Of a stretch of 64,000 nt of DNA, positions 1 to 10,962 are shown piece after piece (the stretch's first letter is position 1; every line of letters starts with the position of its first letter). The translations under genes and the position numbers were made by a program. Source of the DNA: Agapanthus africanus (Eukaryota > Streptophyta > Magnoliopsida > Asparagales > Amaryllidaceae); NCBI GenBank assembly GCA_030015575.1, contig JASDDO010000026.1, forward strand, positions 455,553,096-455,617,095, in the 5' to 3' direction. The notes beneath the pieces were generated by a model, which saw nothing but the letters and a program-made list of their open reading frames with translations, did not search any database and had not been told where the DNA came from.

Positions 1-1190
1 CTCTACTTTATTCAAATACCTATAACTTCTCAAAATTCGGACCCTGTGTTTCCACGAAACACTTGTCTAAAAACTAAAGAAGTCATAAGTAAACCGAATA
101 AAGTACAAGGACCAACCCCTCTGTCCTGATGGACCCTGGACGACATACAATACTCTGTATAAGTCCCTTGAGTCTGATAACTCATTCACTGTGTGTCGTA
201 GGTTGAAAAATGTACTTTGGTTATGAAGAATTACACCGCTGTTTAATGCTCCTTACCTAACCATCCACTGATATAGGTAAATGTCACAGACATAATTTCA
301 AAAAGGTATATCTCACTCTATGAAAATAGACGTACAGATATATCAATTTGAAATTGGTGCATAACAGCGGGTATTCAAAACCAAATATTTGCCGTCCGGC
401 AAACAACCCAGGTGACTTCCTCAAATATCACCGATTACAACGAATCACGATATAATGAGGATGATCACCTAATTCCCAATAACCTACTCCCACTCATCAT
501 CTGTAAAACCATACAGATGTGAGAATCATACCTGGTAAATACATACCCTGGAGCAAGTGTCTAACTGGGAAATCAGTTTTCCTTTAACAGTACACAGTGA
601 AACTGAAACATTGAAATGTTTCGATGGGGTATCCCGGTATTCCTAGTAATGTCTCTTCCATTATGCAGATTCACAAATGTAACCGTGTAATTCTTTGCCA
701 TCTTTCCAAATCCCTTGCTATGTCTTTAGTCATTACCTTCTGCACACCCCTTTAGGCCAAATGGTTTTCTTCCTTCTTACTAATCCCTTGTTATGTCTTT
801 ACTTAATAACTTCTGTACACCATCGTTATGCTAATTGGTTTTCTTCATTCCCCACTGTTCGGCACCAGCCTAAGGTTTGGAAGAAGACTATCCAATTTGC
901 GTAATAGGTGTACTATCTCCTAAACCAAGGAGTACTCGCAACCTGAGAGAAGGTAAAAGGAAAAGACAACTGAATAGTCCTATTCGTTTTCTCCAGAACC
1001 AGAAACCATCCTCGAATAAATTCCTTCGAGTTCGTATATAACCATACGATGGTTTTGTCCAATGGAAGTGGACGTTCGTAGTAATACGGGGTGTCCTGGA
1101 GAAAAGGGTAAAAGTAGGAGTGGCAATGAGGTTTGCAACTCTGACAATCCAAAAGCCAGTGTTTAAGAAGGTTCGGTTAATTTTGGTCAC
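1..1190 (-). pseudogene. Degenerate copia gag/protease region of element F
   Basis: No open frame survives. Around 440-560 the minus strand still aligns base for base with the protease region of the intact element at 33895-45831: the stretch before, across and after its D-T-G-S-G-S-H motif can be followed through substitutions and stops, and the match continues through about 360-440. The catalytic motif is not preserved. The part at 560-1190 should be gag and nucleocapsid by position, but I see no convincing Gag or zinc-knuckle motif. Short frames here are chance. The assignment rests on nucleotide similarity judged by eye and on position. Confidence 0.4.
705..851 (-). repeat. 73-bp imperfect direct duplication
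   Basis: Two adjacent copies of about 73 bp share tcccttg, tatgtcttta and ggttttctt blocks at the same internal spacing. They lie in the decayed gag region of element F and look like a local tandem duplication. Confidence 0.6.
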
Positions 1191-1525
1191 TGAGTCATAG
1201 TCTTAGGGTCGGGTCAATGGTCGCTGCCAAAGAGAGAGAGAAAAGAAACACTCAGCGTGTACTCTAACCTAGATCAGAATGGTTACCAATTTATCTAATC
1301 TGGAAACCTCCCACTGTAACGTCAAATTCTCCTCCAAACCTGAAAGAAGAATTAGTCGGGGTCACCCGAGGAGTAAACTAACTCATCAGTGGGAATCGGG
1401 ATCCAACTATCATCGCATGATAACGTGACGGAATCCACTCACGTCATCACACTCCAGAAGGTATGCGCATATCTGGCAAGTTTCAGTTTCCTTAGAAACT
1501 CCCGATGTGTTTTTTACCCCATGCT

Positions 1526-1737
1526 CTTATGACCTTGGCGTGAGGTCAAAATATCATAAGTCACATGTCAAGTTCTACCCGTCATCGTCCAGCTTAATTT
1601 GAACCCACCCGTACATACCCTTGACGTAGGCCAAAATAGTAGTACGACTGTCCCAAACCAACGCATCTATCTATGCAACAGATAAATACCCGGCAGCTAC
1701 CAATCACTATGCCTTGGCGTGAGGTCAAAATACATAG
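1526..1737 (-). other. Triple hairpin array in F leader
   Basis: Three small stem-loops at 1526-1560, 1610-1646 and 1707-1737. Outer stems are CTTATGA/TCATAAG, CGTAC/GTACG and CTATG/CATAG. Each encloses a motif of the form TTGGC...GTCAA or TTGAC...GCCAA. Homologous arrays occur in A, B1 and D at the same place relative to gag. Structure is predicted by complementarity only. Confidence 0.6.
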
Positions 1738-1880
1738 CTTGAATACTACCGAATATTTAACTGAAATGACGGAGGGCTATGAATGGTTTCTGGCGAAAAC
1801 CTTTAACGTAATGAACTTGATATCGTTGAAGGAACTAGATAGCTTTTTTGAAAATATAGTGACGAAAACCATTGCTAAAG

Positions 1881-2107
1881 AGGTCACTCCCGGTGAAGGG
1901 ATCTCGGCTCTTTCCCTGTAGAATAAGGTGCAGGATATTCCAACTGAATACCACGGTGCAAAGCAAAAGTAATCGGCTATAGTGAAGTTATTGCCCTGAC
2001 GCAAACTTTTTGTCCAAGGGGTCACTCCCGGTGAAGGGATCTCGGCCCTTACCTCGTCGACTGAGGAGCAGGATATTCCAACTGAATACCACGATGCAAA
2101 ACAAAAG
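1881..2107 (-). repeat. 138-bp tandem duplication in F leader
   Basis: Two copies at 138-bp spacing, each containing tcactcccggtgaagggat, a ggatatt block and caaa(g/a)caaaag. Element D has an independent-looking duplication of the same unit (59831-60062), whereas A and B1 lack it. Confidence 0.7.
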
Positions 2108-2245
2108 AGAACGTCCTTGCAATAACAGCTATTTGAAAAGTGTTCCAACAACATCAGAATAGGTTTGTTTTAACTTGCATTGATCCTAATCAACGCAGTC
2201 CCATCAATTGATCACACCATAAAGAACGAAAATAATATGACGTAC

Positions 2246-2348
2246 GTATATGCCATCCGCATTCGCCACTGGGTCCCGTCATTACCCGTTAGGTTAGCTA
2301 ACTAACGACAGAGCGGGGACTGGACTAGCGCGGATGCAAAAAATATAC
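2246..2348 (-). other. Conserved structured leader block (F copy)
   Basis: About 100 bp closely conserved in A, B1 and D leaders. Ends can pair (GTATAT with ATATAC here, where other elements have CTTATG with CATAAG). Inside are a CCGC/GCGG stem and a hairpin formed by CGTTAG and CTAACG. Function unknown. Confidence 0.6.
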
Positions 2349-2529
2349 AACATCTATTAATATATATACCAATATATTATATTTCGCTCAAGACGTGATA
2401 AAAAGCAACATCACAGAAATGTACAGCATCACAGAACAATACAGATATCTGGGATCCCCGGGTTTCATAGAGCCACTACTAAAACCCGACGTTCCCCTGG
2501 TCGTGTGGATAGCCTGTGCAATGAAATCC

Positions 2530-2786
2530 TAGACCCCTACGGGCGCAGCAAGTTACCCGCCAAAACCTGAAGCGAGGCAGCCCCCTTCAGCAACGTGAAT
2601 GGACCGCCCGGCACTTCACAGAATCCGGTAACTTGGGCACCCCTCCTAGGTCAACCTGTACCCCTACGAGTGCGGCGAATAGCCCGCCAATTCTAGAGTG
2701 AAGCCCCCTCCGTCTCAATGCCATGAGATGCGGGCTCGTTGCCCTCTAGAACCCGGCTATCCGTGCACCCCACCTTGGGGTAATCC
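2530..2786 (-). repeat. 127-bp tandem duplication, GC-rich leader block
   Basis: Two diverged copies spaced about 127 bp, each with cccctacg..gcggc/gcagc, acccgcc/gcccgcc and a ..gcacccc end. A single copy occurs in A (about 46520-46670) and D (about 60475-60625), and a shorter one in B1 (about 36455-36535). Confidence 0.55.
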
Positions 2787-3237
2787 TAGTACAGAAAGTA
2801 AAATATACATACAACGGGTACATCGACCGCAACCTGGTCGTGCCCCAAAATAATAATACAATCAGGCAGTGACGGCTGTCCACATGTCGAACGCTCGCCC
2901 CGCAATATTAAATGTACATAATACAACAAAAACTGTACTAGCATTGCATCCAGGCTATCCCCCACGACCAATCCGCAATATCACAGCATAACACAGAACA
3001 TCAACGTGTATGTCGCGTTCGCAAATCCGTCTAACCGGGCTATAGCAGTTAGACAGGATTTACCGATCAAGTGACATTCACGGTCGCAGATATAATGTAA
3101 ATACTGTGAACTAAAGTGTTTAAAATATCCGATCGATCAAATTTTACCAAGTGGGCCCCTAAGCAAAACTGTAGCACTCACACAAATTCTGGGCCCAAAC
3201 AAAGTATACCAAAACCCCTATTTTCAGCCCAAAAGCC

Positions 3238-3355
3238 CACTGCAAAAATTGGTGAAGTGAAGCCAAATTCATGCGGCGGAACCGCGGCCAAAGATGGGTT
3301 AAGGCCGCGGTTCCGCGGTCATATGGAGGGATCACGTCACCAAACTTTTACAGTG
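3238..3355 (-). other. GC-cored long leader hairpin (F copy)
   Basis: Inverted repeat of about 118 bp. Outer arms: cactgcaaaaattggtga pairs with the rightmost 20 bases. Core arms: gcggaaccgcggcc pairs with ggccgcggttccgc. It sits about 165 nt sense-downstream of the PBS, in otherwise AT-rich DNA. Confidence 0.7.
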
Positions 3356-3518
3356 TTCTTAGGATTCCCTGCACATCATTCTGCAACACCCTGAAAAATT
3401 TTTCGAGATAAAAACATTTCGACAGAAACGGATGCATGAGAAAAACACGGTTTTGGAATTTTTGTTCGATCGGACATGTAAAACACATTAGACAAAGCTA
3501 GACTATGTTAATGGCGAG

Positions 3519-3530
3519 GCTCTGATACCA
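3519..3530 (-). other. Primer-binding site, initiator tRNA-Met type (element F)
   Basis: Reads tggtatcagagc on the minus strand, complementary to the 3' end of plant initiator tRNA-Met, one base inside the 5' LTR. Confidence 0.85.
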
Positions 3531-4458
3531 CTGTAAGAGAACGGCAGCGCCCCGGCCGTCAATCCGACGCCGGAATGCGGAAGCGGTGATTTACTTTAAT
3601 TTTTCAAACCGGCACCACCGCGCACTATAAACCCGGATCGTGCCATTAAACTAGTCCTAGCTAACTACAAGATGGGAAGAGAGATATACCGAGTGATCCG
3701 TGTCCTTCGGTCTTCTCGTCGTCGTCCCGATCTCCCGCGGAATCTCCAGTCTCCACTTTGTCGCCGGAAGGGCACCACGTCGCCGGCTTCTTTTACAGGC
3801 TCCCACCTCTATACCGAGGCAACTCGGGCACAAAGTTGGCGAGTCGACGTGCCTAAGATTTGCTGTAGAATATAGTGTAGAAACATGTCTCATTTGGGGT
3901 TATGGAGTTACCATATGGTGGAGGAAATGATATAAATTTTTGGAGATGGTGTTGTGGGATTTTCCAAAGCCAAAAGAGAACAAAATCCCACATCTCAAAT
4001 TTTGGACAGCCCCCATGAGCTTTGGCCGGCCATGGCTTGGTGGGAGAGGAGAGAATGGAGTGAAGTGGGGAATAATACCAAGGATGAGAATAATGCAAGG
4101 TAGAGTGTAAAGGAAAAAGGCAAGTCCCACTTCTATCATCACACCCCTTCATCATAACCAACCATGATGACAAAACTAAAACCAACACTCCACCACAACC
4201 ATCATTTCATCACAAAGTCAAGCCATCATGGAAAAAGAAAGTCAAGTGAGGTCAATGGATGGTGCACCATCATGATACAACAATATGCAAAGACCCCCTT
4301 CCAAATTGCTTATTTGCACAAAAGCAAATAAGCCCTCCTCCACCAATCTTCGGCCAATGAAAGATACAAAGAAATATGGCCGAAACGGAAAGCAAACTGG
4401 CAACTCCAGAAAACTGGTCCCGTAATAAATTACAGGAAAACCCCGAATACTGTGTATA

Positions 4459-6416
4459 TGTCAGTGTATATGCCCTAGGGGCCATTATTGTATCATACTA
4501 GCATGTATATTACTTAATGGAAGCTTGGGATATTCACAGTTGTATATAACAGTCTTGGTAAACATGGTAGTATGCTACTTGGTTTGAGTCTACTTTAATA
4601 TGTGCATATGTTTCTTGTAACGTATCACTTATACATATTAGTAGAGCCCATAGGATCTTTGCTTGATTACCAGCGTCGTGATGGCAGTCACACTAGTGGG
4701 AGCCGGGTAGTCTGTAAGCAACATCCTATACAGGTCCCTGGTCGTTGGATTATCGAGATAGAGCATCGATATTCCAGAGTAGACTAAGTGTATACGCTTC
4801 TCATCCCAGTTAGGGAGATGGTCTGTCCCACAGCCATCAGTATGTCGTACTAGAGATAGTATACAGGTGCTCGTTAGGTTACGGGTACACCGGACAGGAC
4901 TCGCCGGGGAACTGATTGGTTGGTACTATACCCATCGTCAGTTAACAGTTCCCAGGTGACATGAGTACAGCATAGTCCGCAGACTTGACACTGCTGCTTC
5001 GCTTCGAGTGTGTCCCACTGTTCTTAGATTGCTACCCTACCACGGCTCAAAGGAGTCGTGCAAACAGGTGGCAGTTGGGTGCAGTCCCGAGCACTTGGAG
5101 GCAGTGGCGGTTAGATAGGATTCGTCTCTCCCGGTATTGGGAGATGATATCGTGCTGTGTCAGAGAGCCATTACGCAAAGTCCCTGGCCAGGGCAAGCGA
5201 GATATACTGGTAGGTTCCAGTAGCTTCTCAGGGCGTAATGGGCTTCGTTCCGACACGACTTATACAGCTATTAGGGGACTGACGCTTGCCGCCCCCTAGG
5301 CCTGATATGCGATAGTCTTAGATGAACAGACCGGACTGTACGGAGATTGTCACATCAGGCTCAGTAGGGGTTCGAGATGGTTTTCCTCATCGGCCTTCTT
5401 ATCGACATCTACCTGGGGACCGTTACGTACAGCTAGTGCCGCTTGCGGTCTGTGGTTAAACCCACTGCCAGTGTAGTGTCGAGTCTTTAGAGTCCCACAC
5501 AGAGAGTTTCCCTGCTCCAGGCGAAATGATATAGAGGTCGTATGGTTTTACGACAAGGGTTCGGATGCGTACGTGTGTTTACGCACGTACGACTTTTCGG
5601 ACAGTTTATACTAGCCGGCTTTGGTTTAAGCCAGTTTCTAGTATCGGGTTATTGGATTTATACAGTCTAAAGTTTTTTCGTGTTTTCACGGATTATAGGG
5701 GCATTCTCGTAATTTGTCGAGAACCTTCTAGAAGAGTGGTGACTAAGGGGTTAAGGTGGCATGAGCATTAATTGATTAATGACTCATTTGTATGATTCAT
5801 CCTTTGCACTTAATGACTCATTAATGAGATAATGAGTCATATGATGAATCACACAAGGTGAATGCATCAACCATAATGATTAAATCATTTATTTATTTAT
5901 TTGATTAAATTGTTATGGTTGTTATATTCAAAATGAGTTCATTATTCTTTTCATTCTCATCTTCTCCTTCTCTCTCCTCAAGCTCACTCTCTCTTGAAAC
6001 CCTAACCCTAACCTCTCATGTGTTGAGATCAAGGGTTAGCTAGACTAAAACATCCATAACCTCACTCTATATCCCCTAGGTAGCTTAGATTAGCACTTTA
6101 AGCAAACCTAGTTATCTCAAGTTTGAGATTTAGCTTGGCGTAGGAGCTTTCGGGTGGATCGTCTTTGATTCGAGGAGGCCGTGAAGTTGCCGATGTTCCA
6201 AGGAGCCTACGAGGAGTGGAGGACAGCGATGAAGACCCGAAGGGCATGTAACGTGAGGTATAACTCCGGTACCAAGTAGTTAAACCTCTAGTATAACGTT
6301 AGAAATGGTTTAGATTACAATTCATGCGCTCAAGTCCGTGTTACGAACCTTTGATAATCGTTTTTCATATATTACGCCTCCCCGCAAATTAGTGGGGTGC
6401 GTGACATGGACTTACA
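4459..6416 (+). mobile_element. Solo LTR, copia A/B1 family
   Basis: 1958 bp, starts TGTCAGTGTATATGCCC, ends GGACTTACA, and is homologous along its length to the LTRs of A and B1. Flanked by a perfect 5-bp duplication gtata (4454-4458 and 6417-6421). No internal domain remains, so it arose by LTR-LTR recombination. It lies inside the 5' LTR of F. Confidence 0.93.
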
Positions 6417-6521
6417 GTATACACAACCGCATCTGTATTCTGACCGAATACAAATGCAATGAGACAAAATCTATACTGTACTTTACTAGGATCCGACTTA
6501 AACCAAAGCCGGCTAGTAATA

Positions 6522-6757
6522 TCCGTTCGATTCTGATCCGTGCAATACCGTACGTATCTGATCGAACCCTGCCATATATCCATACGGCCTCTAGTACAAA
6601 CCGTCCGATCCTGATCTGTGCAATACCGTACATATCTGATCGAACCCTGCCATATCTCCATACGGCCTCTACAGCTAACCGTCCGATCCTGATCCGTGCA
6701 ATACCGCACGTATCTGATCGAACGCTGCCATATCTCCATACGGCCTCTACAGCTTTT
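6522..6757 (-). repeat. Three tandem copies of a 78-bp unit in F LTR
   Basis: Units contain gt(c/t)cgat(c/t)ctgatc, gcaataccg and tacggcctct at exact 78-bp spacing (anchors 6525, 6603, 6681). Because 78 is a multiple of 3, frames stay open across it on both strands. These are not genes. Confidence 0.9.
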
Positions 6758-8028
6758 CGCCCGAAACTTGAGTAACTGAATGTGGGGGACTCTAAAGACT
6801 CGTCAATACTATTGCTGTGGATTTAACCACTAGCACGTCAGAGGTATTAGCCAATACGTAACGGGCTACCAGGTATTGACCAAAAGGGACGTCGATGAGC
6901 GAACTCATCCTGACACCCTACTGAGCCTGTCAGTGACAATATCCGTACAGTCCGGTCCGTTCGTCTATGAGCATCGCATGGCGGGCCTAGGGGGTTGGTA
7001 AAAGTCAGACCCCCAAAAGCGGTACAAGTCGTGTCGGAGTGTAGCCCAGAACACCCTGAGATACAACTGGAATACCTACCAGTAAATCTCCTGCCTCGGC
7101 CGAGGGCTTCGTATAATGGCTCTCCTAGACACAGCACGAACTCACCCCCAATACCGGGAGAGACGAACCTCTGAAGATCCGCTCACTGCCTCCATATGGC
7201 TCGGGACTGTACCTAACTAAAACCTGTTTGCACGTCCCCTTTGAGCGTGGTAGGGTAGTAATCAAAGTACAGTGGGAACTCACACGAGACAAATGACGAT
7301 CCCCAGGTCGATGAACTAACCTGTACACATGTCACCAGGGAACTGCTATCTGACGTCAGGTATAAGACCAACTAGCATGTTCCCGGCGAGTCATGTCCGG
7401 TGTACTCATAACCCAATGAGCACCTATATACATCTTAGGTGAACCAACTGACACCAGTGGCTTGTGAGACCGGCCACCGCCCCTCGTCGAGGTCTCGACT
7501 GTATACACTAGTCTACTCTGGAGTATCGATACCCTGTCTCGAAACTCCTACGACTAGGGACCTTTTAAGGATGTGCTTATAGACCCCAGCTCCCACTTAT
7601 ATGATCTCCCTCATACTGCTGGTGGTCAAGTAAGAATCCTAGGGGCTCTATCAACGTGCAATAGTGACATGTCAGGTCACCTAAAGCAGTACACGATGAT
7701 AAAGGTAAACCAGATAGCATACTATCATCTTGAGTAAGACTGTCCTACCGGGATAGGTCCTCCCTCAATCATTGCAATCACGTGCCTGTGATCCAATAAT
7801 TGACTCTGAGGGCACTATCTCCAACAAATCCAACACTTGGAAATTTTCCGGCAGGGGAAAAAGTGAGTTATTGATATCCGGTCGAACTTTTTAACACATT
7901 CAAAAATTACCCGGACAACCTAAACAAAGTTAAATAATCCGATCGAATCATCGAGTCCCCAATACAACCAAAAAAACTCAACTCTTGAGTATAATTAAAA
8001 ATTCCCAGAAACATACAGCAGTACCAAC

Positions 8029-8155
8029 GAATGTTACTGTACCAAAATGAATCCATAATCCCACTGTAGCGCCGCGGAACCGCCGCTCAAGCAGGGTACG
8101 GCCGCGGTTCCGCGGCGCTTTAAGCGGATTAATGGGTCGTTTTGCACAGTAATTC
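8029..8155 (-). other. GC-cored long leader hairpin (E copy)
   Basis: Imperfect inverted repeat of about 127 bp. Core arms gccgcggaaccg and cggttccgcggc; outer arms include gttactgt and acagtaat, and atccataatcc and ggattaatggg. About 150 nt sense-downstream of the PBS. Confidence 0.7.
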
Positions 8156-8302
8156 CTCAAATAGCCTGCAGATTTTTTTAGGTATTTTTAATTAACAAAA
8201 AAACACGATTTCAAAAAATGTCCAAAGAAGGGTTTAATCGGGGTTATCTAGGTTCGATCGGACTTCTAACTTCGTCTAGACTTCGCCTAAAGCTCTAGCT
8301 TG

Positions 8303-8314
8303 GCTCTGATACCA
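8303..8314 (-). other. Primer-binding site (element E)
   Basis: Reads tggtatcagagc on the minus strand, one base from the 5' LTR. Confidence 0.85.
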
Positions 8315-8315
8315 C

Positions 8316-10520
8316 TGTAGGGTTCCTAGGCACTCTAACAAGGTTATACAAGGCATCAACCATGCCCGATTCAAAAAAAATAGCCATGCTGAACAACCCT
8401 AACCAAGATCGTATACTAGAGATTATCCGAAAACTAGCAAGTAAACAACTTTAACACTAAGTGAAAGGGTTTACAACCTTTGTAGATCTGGTTCTTCACT
8501 TCTAAAGCTCTGTGTTGACGTCCCTTCGCTGCGATCATCGGGATTCCGGACTCTAGCGATAGTTTCTTCGGAAAAATGAGCGGGTTAGGTCGTTGACTTC
8601 GAGGCCGAAGATGATCTACGTCGAGGAGACTCAAACTCAAGCTCCATCTTCACTAGGTCAAGAACATTGTGAAGAGAACACCCTAAACTAAATCGCAAGT
8701 AGTAGAGGATGATGAAATAGGAAGTAGGTTCACTTTGGATTTGGATTTCTCACTCTATTTCTTCACTTGAAAAATTCTAGAAAACTTTTCTTCTTCTTGA
8801 GAAGAAGAAGAAGAAAAGAAAGAAAAGAATATTAAATTTTAAAAAAAAAAGAATGATCAAGTGAAGTCTATCATAATGCAACCATGGGTGAGCTAACCTT
8901 TGTAGAGACTAAACCATAGTTAATTATAATGGTTTGGTTAATGAATATCTTAATCAAGACAAAATGAGTGGACTTTGTCAAAGTTGCTTCAAGCTTCGTG
9001 AAGCTTCAAGCCATGAAAAAAGAAGCCACCATTTTGAATAATTAAGATAAATAAAAACCTAAATTATAATTAACATGGTGTATGTCACACACCCCCCATG
9101 TTTGCATGTATCATCAATCATGATATAAACTAGTGCACAAACATATATCACATATACAACTTGTGAACATCAAGTGAGAAAATCAATCTTAAGTGAACCA
9201 ATACTAGTTAATGTAAAGTAATATATCATATATATAATTATACATTAAATCATTAAATCAACACTAGATTTAATGATCCGGTCATATCTCATATAACCGA
9301 CTAATATCTAGTGTATCAATATATCGAATCAACACTTGATTCGGTAACCCGGCTATATCACATATAACCGACCGATGATACAAATCGCAAGAATAGAATA
9401 CAGTATCACATACTGGTATTATTCTCGTTCCCGCACATATCTCATATGCGCTCCTATTTCATTTTGCTTGAGCGAGGAAACCTCTGTGTAGGACTCTAAA
9501 GACTCGTCAATACGCCGGCAGTAGGCGGTGGTCATATCAATCACCCACAAGCCGCAAGCGGTCTGCTAAGCGTAACGGCCACCCGAGTATTGAGCGATCA
9601 GAAGATCAAGGTGTAAGCCTGCTCACACTCCTGCGAATCCAATCAGTAACACTTACCGCACAGTCCGGTCTGTTCGTCTGATATGCCGCATATCTCGCCT
9701 AGTGGTGGTAAACGTCAGACCCCAGTAGCTTGATAAGTCATGCCGATGTAAGGTCCATAACAAGCATGAAACTACTGATAACACTTACCAGTAAATCATT
9801 GCAACCCTGGCCAAGGATTTCCAGTTATGGCCAGTCGAGCATAGCGCAACATCAACCCCCAATACCGGGAGAGACGAATCCCCTCCTATCGCTCATTGCC
9901 TCCATGTGAATCGGGACTGTACCCAAAAACCACCTATTTGCACGACTCAGTAGAGCCGTGGTAGGGTGGAAATCAAAGCACAGTGGGAGACACACAAGAC
10001 TCTATGAAGATCTCGGGTCAACAGACTAAGTTGTACCAGTGTCACCAGAGAACTGCCATTTGGCATGAGGTACAATACCATCTGGGAGTTCTCGGCGAGC
10101 CCGTTCAGTGTACCCAGTCACCACTGAGCACCTGCATACCCTCTCTGATGTCAAACACCAATGGATATGGGATCATCCATTGCCCATCACATGGGTCGAG
10201 AAGATATACGCTAGTCTACTCTGGAATATCGATGCCCCGTCTCGATATTCTCATGACTAGGAACATTGAAGGATGTACTCATGGACTACCCAGGCCCCAC
10301 TAGTATGATCTGCATCATAGTCCTGCAAGTCTAGTACACATCCTGAGGGCTTTATCAACATGTAACAGAGAGACAGAAAGTATACATGTTAAGATAAAGA
10401 CCAACCAGATAGCCTATTATCATGTCGAGCAAGAAAGTCCTACCTATATATGTCCCAGCATCCACTACAATATACATCTCATGTACAGTAATGGCCTCTA
10501 GGGCATACATATAACTAACA
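8316..10520 (-). repeat. 5' LTR of element E (D-family LTR, 2205 bp)
   Basis: Sense TGTTAGTTATATGTATGCCC...CCTACA with the PBS adjacent. Same length as the solo LTR at 41729-43933. Positions 9270-9385 contain diverged repeats of a ccgg(t/c)..tcatataacc(g)a motif shared by all LTRs of this family. Confidence 0.9.
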
Positions 10521-10644
10521 ATATGTCATTTTCATGGAATCCTAACATCATGGTAGGATCACAATCCATCAAGACAATCCAAATGCCAATTCCTCAAATC
10601 ATCCCCCAAATTGGCTCCCATATCAAATAAGTCTTACAAATCCT

Positions 10645-10962
10645 GAATGTACACTATCAAGTAGATCTCATATATTCCGTATGTACAATATCAAGTGTAT
10701 CTCGTATACCCCGAATGTACAATATCAAGTAGATCTCACATATCCCGTATGTATAATATCAAGTGTATCTCGTATACCCCGAATGTACAATATCAAGTAG
10801 ATCTCACATATCCCGTATGTACAATATCAAGTGTATCCCGTATACCCCGAATGTACAATATCAAGTAGATCTCACATATCCTGTATGTACAATATCAAGT
10901 GTATCTCGTATACCCCGAATGTACAATATCAAGTAGATCTCACATATCCCGTATGTACAAAA
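10645..10962 (-). repeat. 68-bp minisatellite, about 4.7 copies
   Basis: Anchors gaatgtac at 10645, 10713, 10781, 10849 and 10917, exactly 68 bp apart. Each unit is two related 34-bp halves (atcaagtagatctcacatat and atcaagtgtatctcgtatac types). Lies inside gypsy LTR fragment G and is absent from the LTRs at 18694 and 26108. Confidence 0.92.

Larger units (their letters stand above)
1191..3518 (-). other. Untranslated leader of element F
   Basis: About 2.3 kb between PBS and gag. No long frame. It aligns in patches with the leaders of A, B1 and D. In sense order it contains the GC-cored hairpin (3238-3355), a GC-rich duplicated block (2530-2786), the conserved structured block (2246-2348), a duplicated 138-bp unit (1881-2107), the triple-hairpin array (1526-1737) and a polypyrimidine tract ending in AG at 1224-1225, just before gag. 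Confidence 0.65.
1..7826 (-). mobile_element. Ty1-copia LTR retrotransposon F, 5' part (3' part off-window)
   Basis: Minus-strand copia element running off the left edge. Read from the right it has a 5' LTR (3532-7826), one spacer base, a PBS complementary to initiator tRNA-Met (3519-3530), a 2.3 kb leader and a degenerate gag/protease region. Its LTR starts TGTTGGAGATAGTGCC, unlike the TGTTAGT LTRs elsewhere in the window, so it is a third copia family. The right flank (7827 onward) is the leader of element E, so F inserted into E. The left target-site copy is off-window, so the insertion cannot be confirmed by TSD. Confidence 0.8.
3532..7826 (-). repeat. 5' LTR of element F, interrupted
   Basis: Runs from tgtaagag next to the PBS to tctccaaca (sense TGTTGGAGA...CTTACA), with TG...CA ends. 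Without the nested solo LTR and one target-site copy it is about 2.33 kb. It contains a 78-bp triplication (6522-6757) and a core shared with the other copia LTRs. At the position of the CCTGGCCAGG palindrome found in those LTRs it has CCTCGGCCGAGG (7093-7104), still palindromic. Confidence 0.8.
7827..10520 (-). mobile_element. Ty1-copia element E, 5' part (leader and 5' LTR)
   Basis: Minus-strand element cut on its left by insertion of F. It keeps 476 bp of leader, the PBS and a complete 5' LTR. Leader and LTR are close to those of D, so E belongs to the D family. Its right flank (10521 onward) is a reversed gypsy LTR, which it therefore interrupts. The rest of E should lie left of F, off-window. 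Confidence 0.8.

Noticed and set aside
888-1190. Two overlapping minus-strand frames at the presumed F gag start
   Set aside because: No Gag motif, and they read different frames. Treated as chance frames in decayed gag.
4459-6416. Host gene promoter or UTR between short frames at 4602-5771
   Set aside because: The whole stretch is one solo LTR with a perfect target duplication.
6338-6775. 145-codon frame with internal peptide repeats
   Set aside because: Produced by the 78-bp triplication crossing the solo LTR boundary; not a gene.
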